DNA of 22,554 nt from Collinsella sp. (GCA_014871545.1 WGSR01000005.1:1-22554); one strand, 5' to 3'. Shown: positions 7,532 through 15,474, numbered from the stretch's first letter. Program-made: numbers and translations. Notes: generated from the letters alone by a model not told the origin.

Positions 7532-8914
7532 ATGCACAAGGTGTATTACCAGCCTGAGGGAATTTGGGTAGGCGACATCATGCCGTACGGCGAGGACGGC
7601 ACGTTCTATCTCTATCATCAGCGTGACACGCGTAACCCCGAACCTTTCGGAGAGCCGTTTGGCTGGGCACTCGCTACGACCAAGGATTTCGTCAACTACA
7701 AGGACTTTGGCGAGAGCCTTGAGCGTGGCGGCGACGAGGAAGTCGACCAGTACATTTATGCCGGCACGGTGTTTAAGGTGGGCGACAAGTACCATGCGCT
7801 CTACACTGGTTGCAATCGCGATAAGGTCCGCGCACGTTTGATGAAGCAGGTTCTTCTTCACGCAACGAGCGACGACGCCGTCAAGTGGGAGAAGAACATC
7901 GCCGAGACGCTGCTTCCGCCCCAGGAGGGTTACGATGACCGCAACTGGCGCGATCCCTTTGTGCTTTGGGATGAGGAGAACGAAGAGTACATGCTCATCC
8001 TCGGCACGCGTGTGGGCGAGGACAAGCGTCTGATGACCGGCCGCCTGGTCAAGTTCACCTCCAAGGATCTGACCAACTGGGAGTTCCAGGGCGACTGGTG
8101 GAACCCGGGCCTGTACACCATGTTTGAGATGCCTGATCTCTTTAAGATGGGCGACTGGTGGTACCTCGTCTTTTCCGAGTACAGCGACGGCAACAAGACC
8201 CGTTACCGCATGTCCAAGTCCATCAACGGTCCTTGGATTACCCCCGCTGACGACTCCTTCGACGGCCGCGCGTACTACGCCGCTCGCACCGCATTCGATG
8301 GCGAGCGTCGCGTTCTCTTTGGTTGGGTTCCTACGCGTGACGAGGGCGGCGACCCCAGCTCTTACCTATGGGGTGGCACCTTTATGCCCCTCGAGATCGT
8401 TCAGCGTGCCGACGGAACGCTCGGCACCAAGCTCCCCGACAGCATGCTTGGCGCCTTTGGCGAGGCTAAGGCAGTCGAGACCTTTGAGCTTTCCTGCGAG
8501 TCGGGCAAGGTCGAGCAGGTGCTCGCCGCGGATGCCGGCTCCACCTACTTGCTCGATGCCGACATTGAGCTCGGCGGTAACGCTGCCGGCTTCTCGGTCA
8601 AGTTCGCCGAGGACGCCGAGACCGGTCTTGCCTATGAGTTCCGCGCCAACCTGCGCGAGGGCAAGCTCGAGTTCACGCCGGCTCCCCAGTACCCGTGGTT
8701 CCAGGTCAACAACATGGGCCTCGAGCGTCCGTTGTTCTTTAAGGGCGAGGGCACTCATCATGTGCGCCTGGTCGTTGACGACGATATCGCGACCATCTTT
8801 GTCGATGATGTTGCGCTTAACGCGCGCTTCTGCAATAAGCAGGGCCAGGGTGTGGCACTGACGGTCACCGACGGTACGCTCAAGTGCGCAAATGCAACGA
8901 TCGCGTCTCTGTAA
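7532..8914 (+). CDS. Divergent glycoside hydrolase family 32 protein (fructosidase-like)
   Basis: The 460-residue protein has a five-bladed propeller followed by a C-terminal beta-sandwich of GH32 type, with no signal peptide, so it is intracellular. The three acidic landmarks are present in altered form. The usual W-M-N-D-P-N-G is WVGDIMPYG with Asp15 in the nucleophile position. RDP is intact at 140-142. The general-acid motif E-C-P-D is EMPD with Glu199. Sandwich-domain strands include TIFVDDVALNARF. The start at 7532 follows GGAAAGGAAG. It is the first gene after the operator-controlled promoter and precedes a sucrose-type PTS. It should cleave a fructoside or its phosphate, but the changed -1 subsite loop suggests a different linkage or substrate from the canonical paralogue at 10513. 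Confidence 0.85.
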   Translation: MHKVYYQPEGIWVGDIMPYGEDGTFYLYHQRDTRNPEPFGEPFGWALATTKDFVNYKDFGESLERGGDEEVDQYIYAGTVFKVGDKYHALYTGCNRDKVRARLMKQVLLHATSDDAVKWEKNIAETLLPPQEGYDDRNWRDPFVLWDEENEEYMLILGTRVGEDKRLMTGRLVKFTSKDLTNWEFQGDWWNPGLYTMFEMPDLFKMGDWWYLVFSEYSDGNKTRYRMSKSINGPWITPADDSFDGRAYYAARTAFDGERRVLFGWVPTRDEGGDPSSYLWGGTFMPLEIVQRADGTLGTKLPDSMLGAFGEAKAVETFELSCESGKVEQVLAADAGSTYLLDADIELGGNAAGFSVKFAEDAETGLAYEFRANLREGKLEFTPAPQYPWFQVNNMGLERPLFFKGEGTHHVRLVVDDDIATIFVDDVALNARFCNKQGQGVALTVTDGTLKCANATIASL

Positions 8915-8921
8915 TGGCATC

Positions 8922-8931
8922 AAAACGTTTT
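8922..8931. promoter_or_regulatory. AAAACGTTTT palindrome before the PTS gene
   Basis: AAAACGTTTT lies within CATCAAAACGTTTTATGATT, a near-perfect dyad in the 45-nt gap between the GH32 and PTS genes. It shares the AAAACGTTT core with the site at 7451. It could be an internal operator, a roadblock site for the local LacI-type regulator, or a site for a CcpA-like paralogue. Confidence 0.4.
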
Positions 8932-8959
8932 ATGATTTCGTAAGGGAATGGAGAGGAAC

Positions 8960-10411
8960 ATGGACTACAAAGTAGTGTCTCAGCAAGTCGTCGACAACGT
9001 CGGCGGACTGGAGAACATCGAGGGCGCCACGCATTGCGTGACCCGTCTGCGTCTGGTGCTCAAGGATACGAGCAAATACAACAAGGCCGAGCTCGAGAAC
9101 ATCGATGGCGTCAAGGGCGTGCTGTACAACAGCGGCCAGCTCATGATCATTTTTGGTACCGGTACCGTCAACAAGGTTTACGATGAGTTTATGGCTCTGA
9201 CGGGCGTTAAGGAGATCAGTGCTTCCGAGGTCAAGGGCGCCGAGGCGGACAAGAAGGGCAAGTTCTTCTCGGTCCTCAAGGTATTCTCGGATATCTTTAT
9301 CCCCATCATTCCCGCCTTCGTCGGCGCTGCAATCATCATCGGCCTTAAGTCGCTGATCGTTGCCAACGGCCTCTTTGGCATGGAAGGCAGCCTCGCCGAT
9401 CACAGCGAGTTCCTCAAGAACCTCGCAAGCTTCTTTGCCATTATCGCCACCACGTTCGACTACCTGCCTGTCCTGGTTATGTACAGCGCGGTCAAGCGTT
9501 TTGGCGGTAACCCGATCCTGGGCATCCTCGTCGGCATCGTCATGGTTCACCCGAGTCTTATGAACCGTAACACGTTCGTTATGGACCCGACGGGTGCTGA
9601 GTACTGGAACTTCGGTCCGCTATCCATTCCCATGGTTGCTTTCCAGGGCGGCGTATTCCCTGCAATCCTGACTGCCTGGTTTATGGCCAAGGTCGAAAAG
9701 ATTGCCCAGAAGTACATCCCCGAGGTCGTTTCGTTCGTCTTTGTCCCGACCGTTACCCTGATTCTCGCTAACGTCGCCCTGTTCACCGTGTTCGGCCCGC
9801 TCGGCAACCTGATCGGCGACGTCCTCGCTGGCGTAATCGATGTCCTGTACAACAGGATGGGCGTCTTTGGCGCCTTTGTCTTCGCCGCGTTCCTGCAGCC
9901 GCTCGTCGTTACCGGTACGCATCAGTTCATCCAGGGTATCGAGGCAAACCTTGTTGCCACGACTGGCTTCAACTACATCCAGGCCATCTGGTCGGTTTCC
10001 ATCATCGCCCAGGGCGGCGGCGCCATCGGTATGTACCTCATTCACAAGAAGCACTCCAAAGAGCGCAACATCTGCATGTCGTCCTTTATCCCGACGCTGG
10101 TCGGAATCTCCGAGCCCGCTATCTTTGCTGCAAACATGCGCTATTCGATCATTCCGTTCATCTGCGCATGCATCGGTGCAGGCTGCGGCGGTGCCTTCGT
10201 CAAGCTCTTTGAGGTGCGCGCTATCGGTCAGGGTCTGACCGGCGTGCTTGGCCTGCTCATCGTCACGCCCGAGACCCTCGTGTGGTATGTGGCTGGCAAT
10301 CTCATCGCCTTTATCGTGCCGATCGTCTTGATCTTTGCCTACAACAAGGCAAAGGGCGTGCCGACCACCGATGAAGAGGGCGCTGGCGCTGGCTTCGACG
10401 TTAGCTTCTAG
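8960..10411 (+). CDS. PTS sucrose/beta-glucoside-type transporter, EIIBC
   Basis: The 483-residue membrane protein combines an EIIB domain (residues 1 to about 85) with an EIIC domain of roughly ten membrane segments. EIIB carries the phosphorylated Cys26 in THCVTRLRLVLKD, the signature of the glucose-sucrose superfamily. EIIC has VKRFGGNPILGILVGIVMVH, VVTGTHQFIQGIEANL and the substrate-site motif GISEPAIFA. There is no EIIA domain, so a separate EIIA of the glucose type must supply phosphate, as for ScrA. It imports and phosphorylates a sugar, probably sucrose or a short fructoside given the two GH32 neighbours. The start at 8960 has GAGAGGAA close upstream; the ATG at 8948 has no properly spaced site. 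The C-terminal tail is short and acidic. Confidence 0.9.
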   Translation: MDYKVVSQQVVDNVGGLENIEGATHCVTRLRLVLKDTSKYNKAELENIDGVKGVLYNSGQLMIIFGTGTVNKVYDEFMALTGVKEISASEVKGAEADKKGKFFSVLKVFSDIFIPIIPAFVGAAIIIGLKSLIVANGLFGMEGSLADHSEFLKNLASFFAIIATTFDYLPVLVMYSAVKRFGGNPILGILVGIVMVHPSLMNRNTFVMDPTGAEYWNFGPLSIPMVAFQGGVFPAILTAWFMAKVEKIAQKYIPEVVSFVFVPTVTLILANVALFTVFGPLGNLIGDVLAGVIDVLYNRMGVFGAFVFAAFLQPLVVTGTHQFIQGIEANLVATTGFNYIQAIWSVSIIAQGGGAIGMYLIHKKHSKERNICMSSFIPTLVGISEPAIFAANMRYSIIPFICACIGAGCGGAFVKLFEVRAIGQGLTGVLGLLIVTPETLVWYVAGNLIAFIVPIVLIFAYNKAKGVPTTDEEGAGAGFDVSF

Positions 10412-10450
10412 TTGAGCCGTTCAGTGTAATCTGAGGATAAGTCCATTTGA

Positions 10451-10488
10451 GGAAGGGCGTTCGACTCGTGTGAGTCGAACGTCCTTCC
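10451..10488 (+). repeat. 17-bp intercistronic hairpin between PTS and second GH32 genes
   Basis: Arm 10451-10467 pairs with 10472-10488 over 17 bp (one G-T pair) around a GTGT loop. It lies 40 nt after the PTS stop and 24 nt before the next start. No T run follows, so a stabilising or processing hairpin that sets relative expression is more likely than a terminator. Confidence 0.75.
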
Positions 10489-10512
10489 CCATAGACGAGA
10501 AAGTCAACGGCG

Positions 10513-11955
10513 ATGTTAAATCAAAAAAACAAGGTGACACGCGCGGACTATGAGCAGTGGCGTGTCGGACAGGATGAGACGGCGGCTCGCATCGCGTCCG
10601 ACCCCGATAGGCTTCTGTTCCATGTGGAGCCTGAGCTTGGCTGGCTCAACGACCCCAACGGTTTGGTTCAGATTGGTGATACGTATCACGTCTATCATCA
10701 ATACGATCCGTTCGATGCTGCGCATGGCGGTCCAGTGCTTTGGAACCATCTGACGACAAAGGATTTTGTGACGTACGAGAATCACGGCCCTGTGCTGTTC
10801 CCCGATTCCGATTTGGATTCGAACGGAGCGTATTCTGGTTCTGCCTTTGTACGCGATGGCAAGATTCACTACTTCTATACCGGCAACGTCAAGCATTTTG
10901 ACCGCGATGATTACGACTACGTGTTGACGGGCCGTGAGCAAAACCAGATTCATATGGTTGCCGAGAATCCCGACGAATTGGGCGAGAAGTGCATAGCTGT
11001 TGGACCGGTCAATTACCCCGACGATATCGGTACGCACGTGCGCGACCCCAAGATCCTTGAGCACGATGGTATCTACTACATGGTTCTGGGCGCTCGTACG
11101 AAAGACGACCGTGGCTGCGTGCTTGTCTATACCTCGCGCAATCTTGAGGACTGGAGCTATGCGACGCGCATTGAGTTGGGCGAGAAGTTTGGCTTTATGT
11201 GGGAGTGCCCCGATCTGTTTGAGCTCGATGGCGAGCTTATTCTCGTTTGCTGTCCGCAGGGTGTGCCTGCCGATGGTTGGCGTTACCGCAATCCGCATCA
11301 GTGCGTGTGGTTCCCCATCGAGGCCGATTGGGAGGCGCCGAGCTTTAAAATCGTCGGGCAGGGCATGCCCCCGATGGTCGATGCCGGTTTTGATTTCTAT
11401 GCTCCGCAGTCCTTTGAGGATGCTGCAGGCCGGCGTTTGATGATCGGATGGTCGGGTTGCCCCGATGCGACGGCAGAAAACCCGACGGTGGCGCGCGGGT
11501 GGCAGTGCGCGTTGACGGTGCCGCGAGAGCTGAGCATGCGCGATGGTAAGCTCTGCCAGCAGCCGGCGCACGAGATTGAGAGGATGCGCGGCGACTGCGT
11601 TCGCGCGACAGGCGGTGAAACCGTTGAGGAGCCGGGACGCCTGTTTGATCTTGTGGTTTCCTGTGAGGGCGCCAAGATGGTCGAGCTCGAAATCCGCAAG
11701 GGTGTCTTTGTACGTTATGCGGACGGGATGCTTACCCTCGACATGGGTGACGAAGGCTATGGGCGCGACCAAAGGTCGATCGAGCTCAGCGAGCTTCGCG
11801 ACCTGCGCGTGCTTTCGGACACTACGATGGTCGAGATTTTTGCCAACAGCGGCGAGGCGGCACTTACGAGCCGTACCTATTCGCCGGCGGTTTCGGCGAT
11901 GGGGTTGCATGCCGAGGGTGCGGCGTCGATGGATTTCTACCGCCTCGCGCATTAA
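10513..11955 (+). CDS. scrB: Sucrose-6-phosphate hydrolase / beta-fructofuranosidase (GH32)
   Basis: The 480-residue enzyme is a canonical GH32 member: WLNDPNG at residues 44-50 with nucleophile Asp47, RDP at 177-179 with the transition-state Asp178, and ECPD at 231-234 with acid/base Glu231. A C-terminal beta-sandwich holds a DTTMVEIFANSGE strand typical of ScrB/SacA. There is no secretion signal, which fits intracellular hydrolysis of sucrose-6-phosphate produced by the PTS one gene upstream. Only a weak GAGAAAG precedes the ATG, so translation may depend on the upstream hairpin or on coupling. Its wobble positions look less GC-rich than those of the PTS gene, possibly reflecting lower expression. 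No fructokinase gene is nearby. The symbol is by role and family. Confidence 0.88.
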   Translation: MLNQKNKVTRADYEQWRVGQDETAARIASDPDRLLFHVEPELGWLNDPNGLVQIGDTYHVYHQYDPFDAAHGGPVLWNHLTTKDFVTYENHGPVLFPDSDLDSNGAYSGSAFVRDGKIHYFYTGNVKHFDRDDYDYVLTGREQNQIHMVAENPDELGEKCIAVGPVNYPDDIGTHVRDPKILEHDGIYYMVLGARTKDDRGCVLVYTSRNLEDWSYATRIELGEKFGFMWECPDLFELDGELILVCCPQGVPADGWRYRNPHQCVWFPIEADWEAPSFKIVGQGMPPMVDAGFDFYAPQSFEDAAGRRLMIGWSGCPDATAENPTVARGWQCALTVPRELSMRDGKLCQQPAHEIERMRGDCVRATGGETVEEPGRLFDLVVSCEGAKMVELEIRKGVFVRYADGMLTLDMGDEGYGRDQRSIELSELRDLRVLSDTTMVEIFANSGEAALTSRTYSPAVSAMGLHAEGAASMDFYRLAH

Positions 11956-12014
11956 CCGTGCGTGGAGCACGATTGGACTTGCCGGGCGGAATGTGTCGCA
12001 GTTGCCGCAGCGAA

Positions 12015-12070
12015 CTACCGTTTATCGTGTATAGCTACCGTTTGCGGAGTAAGTAACACTCATTTATAAA
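12015..12070 (+). promoter_or_regulatory. Promoter with two phased CTACCGTTT boxes upstream of degV
   Basis: TTGCGG (12042-12047), 17 bp, TATAAA (12065-12070) form a good sigma-70-type promoter. CTACCGTTT occurs at 12015-12023 and 12035-12043, exactly 20 bp apart, and the second copy overlaps the -35. On the minus strand the boxes read AAACGGTAG, resembling the LacI-type half-site AAACGGTTG at 7401. They may bind that regulator or a paralogue. Confidence 0.5.
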
Positions 12071-12107
12071 CCGTGTAAAATCTCAGTTAAGCACGGAGTT
12101 TTCCAGG

Positions 12108-12146
12108 GAGACGCTGTCCTTTGTTGTGTGCAAGGGGCGGCGTCTC
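12108..12146 (+). repeat. Wobble-rich 16-bp stem in the degV leader
   Basis: Positions 12108-12123 pair with 12131-12146 along all 16 positions if G-U is allowed (13 Watson-Crick, 3 G-U) around a TTGTGTG loop. All departures are G-U, which favours an RNA structure. Only TTTGG follows, so termination would be inefficient. It lies in a leader of about 150 nt between the promoter at 12042-12070 and degV. Confidence 0.6.
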
Positions 12147-12231
12147 TTTGGCGCTTGGACGCCGTTGTGCAACAGTGCGGCGGCGCGTGCCATGTATTGA
12201 AAAACCAACGTAGAGATGGGTCGTGATAATA

Positions 12232-13086
12232 ATGGGCAAGTACGTAATCGTGGTTGAGTCTGGGTCGGATGTGACGCCGGAGCTCTGCGAACGCTACGGT
12301 ATCGTGCGCGTGCCTATGCATGTCACGATTGGTGACGAGACCGTCGAGGACGGTTCGATCGATCCGCTCGAGATTTATTCACGCTGCAACGAGTTTGGCG
12401 TAATGCCCAAGACCAGCGGCTGCGCGCCTGCGGATTTTGCTCACGTGTACGACCGTATCCATGCCGAGCAGCCCAACGCGACTATTCTGCATCTCGCGTA
12501 TTCCGAGGCCACGACCTGCTCGCATCAGTCCTCCAAGATTGCAGCCAAGGGGCGCGACTACGTGTTCTCCATGGACACGCGTTTTGTCTCGGTGGGCCAG
12601 TCGCTCGTTGTCGTCGAGACCGCCAAATACATCGAGGCTCACCCCGATGCCACCGTCGACGAGATCTTTGCTTTTACGAATTCCGTCATGGACCGTGTGC
12701 TGCTGGGCTTTGTTCCTACCGACCTAGCCTTCCTTAAAGCAGGCGGTCGTCTGTCCAACGTGGCATTCCTGGGCGCCCACCTGCTCAAGATTAAGCCCTG
12801 CATTGAGGTAACGGGCGGTAAGTTTGTGGCGACCAAGAAGTTCCGCGGCTCTATGCTCAAATGCGCCCGTGCCTTTATTGACCACATGGTTGCCAAGGGC
12901 GAGATTGACTACTCGCACATTGGCCTGGCGTATTCGGTGGGCCTTTCCCAGGAGCTGCGCGACGACATGGAGGTCTATGCGCACGACCTGGGCTTTAAGG
13001 ACGTTACCTGGACTCAGGTCGGTGGCGTCATCTCGAGCCATTGCGGCCCGACCGCCTTCGGTGCGGTGCTCACGCTTAAAGCGTAA
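12232..13086 (+). CDS. DegV-family fatty-acid-binding protein
   Basis: The 284-residue protein has the two-domain DegV fold: an N-terminal domain starting KYVIVVESGSDVTPELC with the strand-loop SGSD, PKTSGCAPADFAHVY, and LHLAYSEATTCSHQSS, then a C-terminal domain with AFLKAGGRLSNVAFLGAHLL and IKPCIEVTGGK. DegV/FakB proteins bind a fatty acid and present it to a FakA kinase for phospholipid synthesis. No fakA is visible here, so the role is by family only. The start is uncertain between ATG at 12232 and GTG at 12223 (three codons earlier), which has the better distance to AGAGATGGG. A terminator follows at 13118. Confidence 0.88.
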   Translation: MGKYVIVVESGSDVTPELCERYGIVRVPMHVTIGDETVEDGSIDPLEIYSRCNEFGVMPKTSGCAPADFAHVYDRIHAEQPNATILHLAYSEATTCSHQSSKIAAKGRDYVFSMDTRFVSVGQSLVVVETAKYIEAHPDATVDEIFAFTNSVMDRVLLGFVPTDLAFLKAGGRLSNVAFLGAHLLKIKPCIEVTGGKFVATKKFRGSMLKCARAFIDHMVAKGEIDYSHIGLAYSVGLSQELRDDMEVYAHDLGFKDVTWTQVGGVISSHCGPTAFGAVLTLKA

Positions 13087-13117
13087 GGCCTGGCGTCTAT
13101 CGATTTCTATTGCCTCG

Positions 13118-13158
13118 GCGGCGGGCGGGTTGCGACAACCTTCCCGCCGCTCTTGCGT
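13118..13158 (+). terminator. Terminator-like hairpin after degV
   Basis: GCGGCGGG...GGTTG (13118-13132) pairs with CAACC...CCCGCCGC (13136-13150) with a two-base internal defect and a CGA loop. TCTTGCG follows. The T run is poor but the stem is very stable. Confidence 0.55.
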
Positions 13159-13180
13159 GGGGCCAAATAGAACAACCCAA

Positions 13181-13223
13181 TTGACCGCTAAACCGTTTCG
13201 CCATCATACGTATGGGCTAGAAT
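13181..13223 (+). promoter_or_regulatory. Candidate pflA promoter
   Basis: TTGACC (13181-13186) pairs at 18 bp with CATACG (13205-13210). Alternatively TAGAAT (13218-13223) may be the -10 with a poor -35. AACCGTTT at 13191-13198 resembles the boxes before degV. Neither assignment is strong, but pflA needs its own promoter because a terminator-like hairpin lies upstream. Confidence 0.3.
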
Positions 13224-13272
13224 GATTCTGGCATTTATGTAGCTAAAACCAATGAGAGGCAAGGTAGCGGGA

Positions 13273-14091
13273 ATGGCAGAGATGACGCTCGAGGGTGTGG
13301 ACGCTCGTCCTGAGGACTCCGCGTTTGCCCTGGGCCGCGTACATTCGATTGAAACGATGGGTACGGTCGACGGTCCCGGCATTCGCTTTGTGGTGTTTGT
13401 TCAGGGCTGCCCCATGCGCTGTGCGTATTGCCACAACCCCGACACCTGGTCGGTTAACGGCGGCACCATGGTGACCGTCGAGCACCTGATGGACGAGTTC
13501 CAGAGCAACCATGAGTTTTACCGCAGCGGCGGTATTACGGTGTCCGGCGGCGAGCCGCTCCTGCAGCCCGCGTTTTTAGCCGACCTGTTCCGCGCCATGC
13601 ACAATAACCCTGATGGTCGCGTGCATACCTGCTTGGATAGCTGCGGCTATGCGTTCGATCCCGCGCATCCCGAGAAGTTCGATGCCGTACTCAACGAGAC
13701 CGATATGGTGCTGCTCGACATTAAACACGCCGATCCCGTCGAGCATAAAAAGCTGACCGGTTGCGATCCCGCACGCATTCTGGCGTTTGGTGATGAGCTC
13801 GCGCGTCGCAAGATTAAGGTTGTTATTCGCCACGTGGTAGTGCCGGGTATCACCGATACGGTGGAGGAATGCGAGAAGCTCGGTCGTCTGATCGCCCCGT
13901 GGCATAACGTGGTCGGTCTGGAAATGCTGCCGTATCACACGATGGGTGTCGTCAAGTACGAGCAACTGGGCATTCCCTATAAGCTCGAGGGCGTTCCACA
14001 GATGGATACCGCGCGCATGCCCGAGCTGCGCAACGCCGTCATGACGGGCATGAAAAAGCGCCGCGCGGAACTCAAAAACGCTATCGGCTAG
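13273..14091 (+). CDS. pflA: Pyruvate formate-lyase activating enzyme (radical SAM)
   Basis: The 272-residue protein is a glycyl-radical activating enzyme. It uses S-adenosylmethionine and a [4Fe-4S] cluster to abstract hydrogen from the PFL glycine. Landmarks are GRVHSIETMGTVDGPGIR, the cluster-binding C-x3-C-x2-C at Cys46, Cys50 and Cys53 (GCPMRCAYCHNP), TVSGGEPLLQ for SAM binding, and VVPGITDTVEECEKLG. It has the short PflA form without the extra ferredoxin domain of other activases. The start at 13273 is preferred (AAGG nearby); ATGs at 13252 and 13282 are alternatives. Its substrate Gly58 sits on the separate small protein encoded at 5675. Activation therefore means docking with the two-part PFL or with the free small domain. 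It is not adjacent to pflB. Confidence 0.93.
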   Translation: MAEMTLEGVDARPEDSAFALGRVHSIETMGTVDGPGIRFVVFVQGCPMRCAYCHNPDTWSVNGGTMVTVEHLMDEFQSNHEFYRSGGITVSGGEPLLQPAFLADLFRAMHNNPDGRVHTCLDSCGYAFDPAHPEKFDAVLNETDMVLLDIKHADPVEHKKLTGCDPARILAFGDELARRKIKVVIRHVVVPGITDTVEECEKLGRLIAPWHNVVGLEMLPYHTMGVVKYEQLGIPYKLEGVPQMDTARMPELRNAVMTGMKKRRAELKNAIG

Positions 14092-14355
14092 CGAGCCATT
14101 TTCGCTCCCCAAGGGCACTCATTGGGGACAGACTTAAATGAGTGCCCCTGGGCACCTAGTTGATTGCTAAAGAGCCCCGTCCTAAAAAGACTGCTCTCTG
14201 GGTTGCGGTGAGATGCGCAACAGAATCGTGCCATTTGGATAAATACGCTTGTGGTTTCTTTAAAGACGCCTTAAACGCCGCTGAATATCTTTGGAAAGAA
14301 ATGCCTGTTCGATATTATGCTGCTCGTATATGAACGGTAGCAGTCAGGAGACCAC
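14092..14355 (+). other. Intergenic region with alternative hairpins after pflA
   Basis: GGGCACTCATT (14113-14123) pairs perfectly with AATGAGTGCCC (14137-14147), extendable to 15 bp with one mismatch (14109-14151). CCCCAA (14107-14112) could instead pair with TTGGGG (14122-14127), which overlaps the first arm, so the two stems exclude each other. The loop GGGGACAGACTTA resembles REP-type repeats seen in many genomes. The rest of the region is AT-richer and contains no gene I can support. Confidence 0.5.
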
Positions 14356-15474
14356 GTGCGAAACAACGCATCGCGGGACGAGTATGTGCCGCAGCATGGC
14401 AGCAGATATGAGACGAAGGGCACGTCTTCGCGTGGCCTTGCTGACGCTTGCATCCGCGTGACGAAGATTGCCGCCATTGGGATGCTGACGTTGGCGGATA
14501 TTATCCTCGGAATTACCGCCAAAACCTACGCGTCGGAGCGAATGGCACACTCAGATGCGTCAACGGTACAGATGCAAAACAAAAAGGTCTCTGAATCTAA
14601 AGCCACCGCAAGCCAAACCCTGTCGACAGCGAGCCTCAAGACGAGACTTTCGAAGGCGGACTTCAACGATATCCCTTCGGGTGATACCGTTCGGACCTTC
14701 TCGTTGGTGGATAACAAGACTCCTGCCTTGGAGGATGAGAGCCTTGCCTCGCTCCAGGATGCCCTGTGTCGGGCGCAGGAGCTGGGCGACGTGGGTGTAG
14801 TGTTCTACGACCTATCGAGCGGTAGGGGCGTGACGTATAACGCCGATGTCGAGGTGTATGGAGCGAGCAGCTACAAAGCGCTGTATGCGCTCTATATTTG
14901 CGAGACGTTGGTCGAATCGGGGCGGGTGTCGCTCGATGGGCCTTTAGCCACGTATGGTGGTTGCAGCATGGGCTGGCAGACGGTGCGCGACCTTATCGAG
15001 AATGCCGTCGCCAACTCAGACAACGATTCGTTTATCGCGTTACGCGCGGCGTTTGACCATGATGGCTATGAGGATTGGATTGCCAATCTGGGTGTTGATG
15101 ACGAAACGGCACTGAATCCGATGAGTGATTTTCCGACCTACTGCCCGCGCACTTCTGCGAGGTTATGGCGTGAGATGAGCGAGTATCTGAGCATGGATAC
15201 CGAGACTTCACAGTGGTTGTCGGGCCTTCTGACATCAACATCGCGCTCGTTTATTCGCGATGGCATTGCGGACGAGCAGGTTTTGGTGCGCAACAAGGCA
15301 GGCTGGATTAGCGAGGATGGTTACTATTCGACATGCGATGCAGGCCTCATCGACATCGATGGCCGTACCTATGTCATGAGCGTCATGACATCGATGCCAT
15401 GGAGTGACCGTTCGAGCGAGGTTACGGCCGCGATTGCAAAGGCTCTGTTTGATACGCGAGCTGCGCTGGCTTAG
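14356..15474 (+). CDS. Membrane-anchored serine hydrolase, class A beta-lactamase fold
   Basis: The 372-residue protein has a polar N-terminus, one hydrophobic segment at about residues 38-54 (AAIGMLTLADIILGI) with no cleavage site evident, a Ser/Thr/Lys-rich linker to about 125, and an extracytoplasmic domain. The domain carries the class A set: SSYK with Ser171 and Lys174, SDN at 221-223, and KAG at 314-316 in place of KTG. An omega-loop glutamate in the standard E-x-x-x-N context is not obvious. It is more likely a cell-wall-related hydrolase or binding protein than a true beta-lactamase. The start is GTG at 14356 with CAGGAG five nt upstream. The neighbours (pflA, nucleosidase) give no functional hint. 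Confidence 0.8.
   Translation: MRNNASRDEYVPQHGSRYETKGTSSRGLADACIRVTKIAAIGMLTLADIILGITAKTYASERMAHSDASTVQMQNKKVSESKATASQTLSTASLKTRLSKADFNDIPSGDTVRTFSLVDNKTPALEDESLASLQDALCRAQELGDVGVVFYDLSSGRGVTYNADVEVYGASSYKALYALYICETLVESGRVSLDGPLATYGGCSMGWQTVRDLIENAVANSDNDSFIALRAAFDHDGYEDWIANLGVDDETALNPMSDFPTYCPRTSARLWREMSEYLSMDTETSQWLSGLLTSTSRSFIRDGIADEQVLVRNKAGWISEDGYYSTCDAGLIDIDGRTYVMSVMTSMPWSDRSSEVTAAIAKALFDTRAALA

Noticed and set aside
10516..11970. 484-codon antisense frame over the second GH32 gene, and similar frames over kdgT, lysC and asd
   Set aside because: Each mirrors a gene with clear catalytic motifs on the other strand, and the antisense products show no recognisable family or ribosome binding site.
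11990..12000. GGCGGAATGTG as another copy of the palindrome family
   Set aside because: Only the second box is approximated. There is no GTCCTC partner or pairing arms.
14356..15474. Antibiotic-resistance beta-lactamase
   Set aside because: It has SxxK, SDN and KxG motifs, but it is membrane-anchored, has KAG instead of KTG, and lacks an obvious omega-loop glutamate, so resistance should not be claimed.
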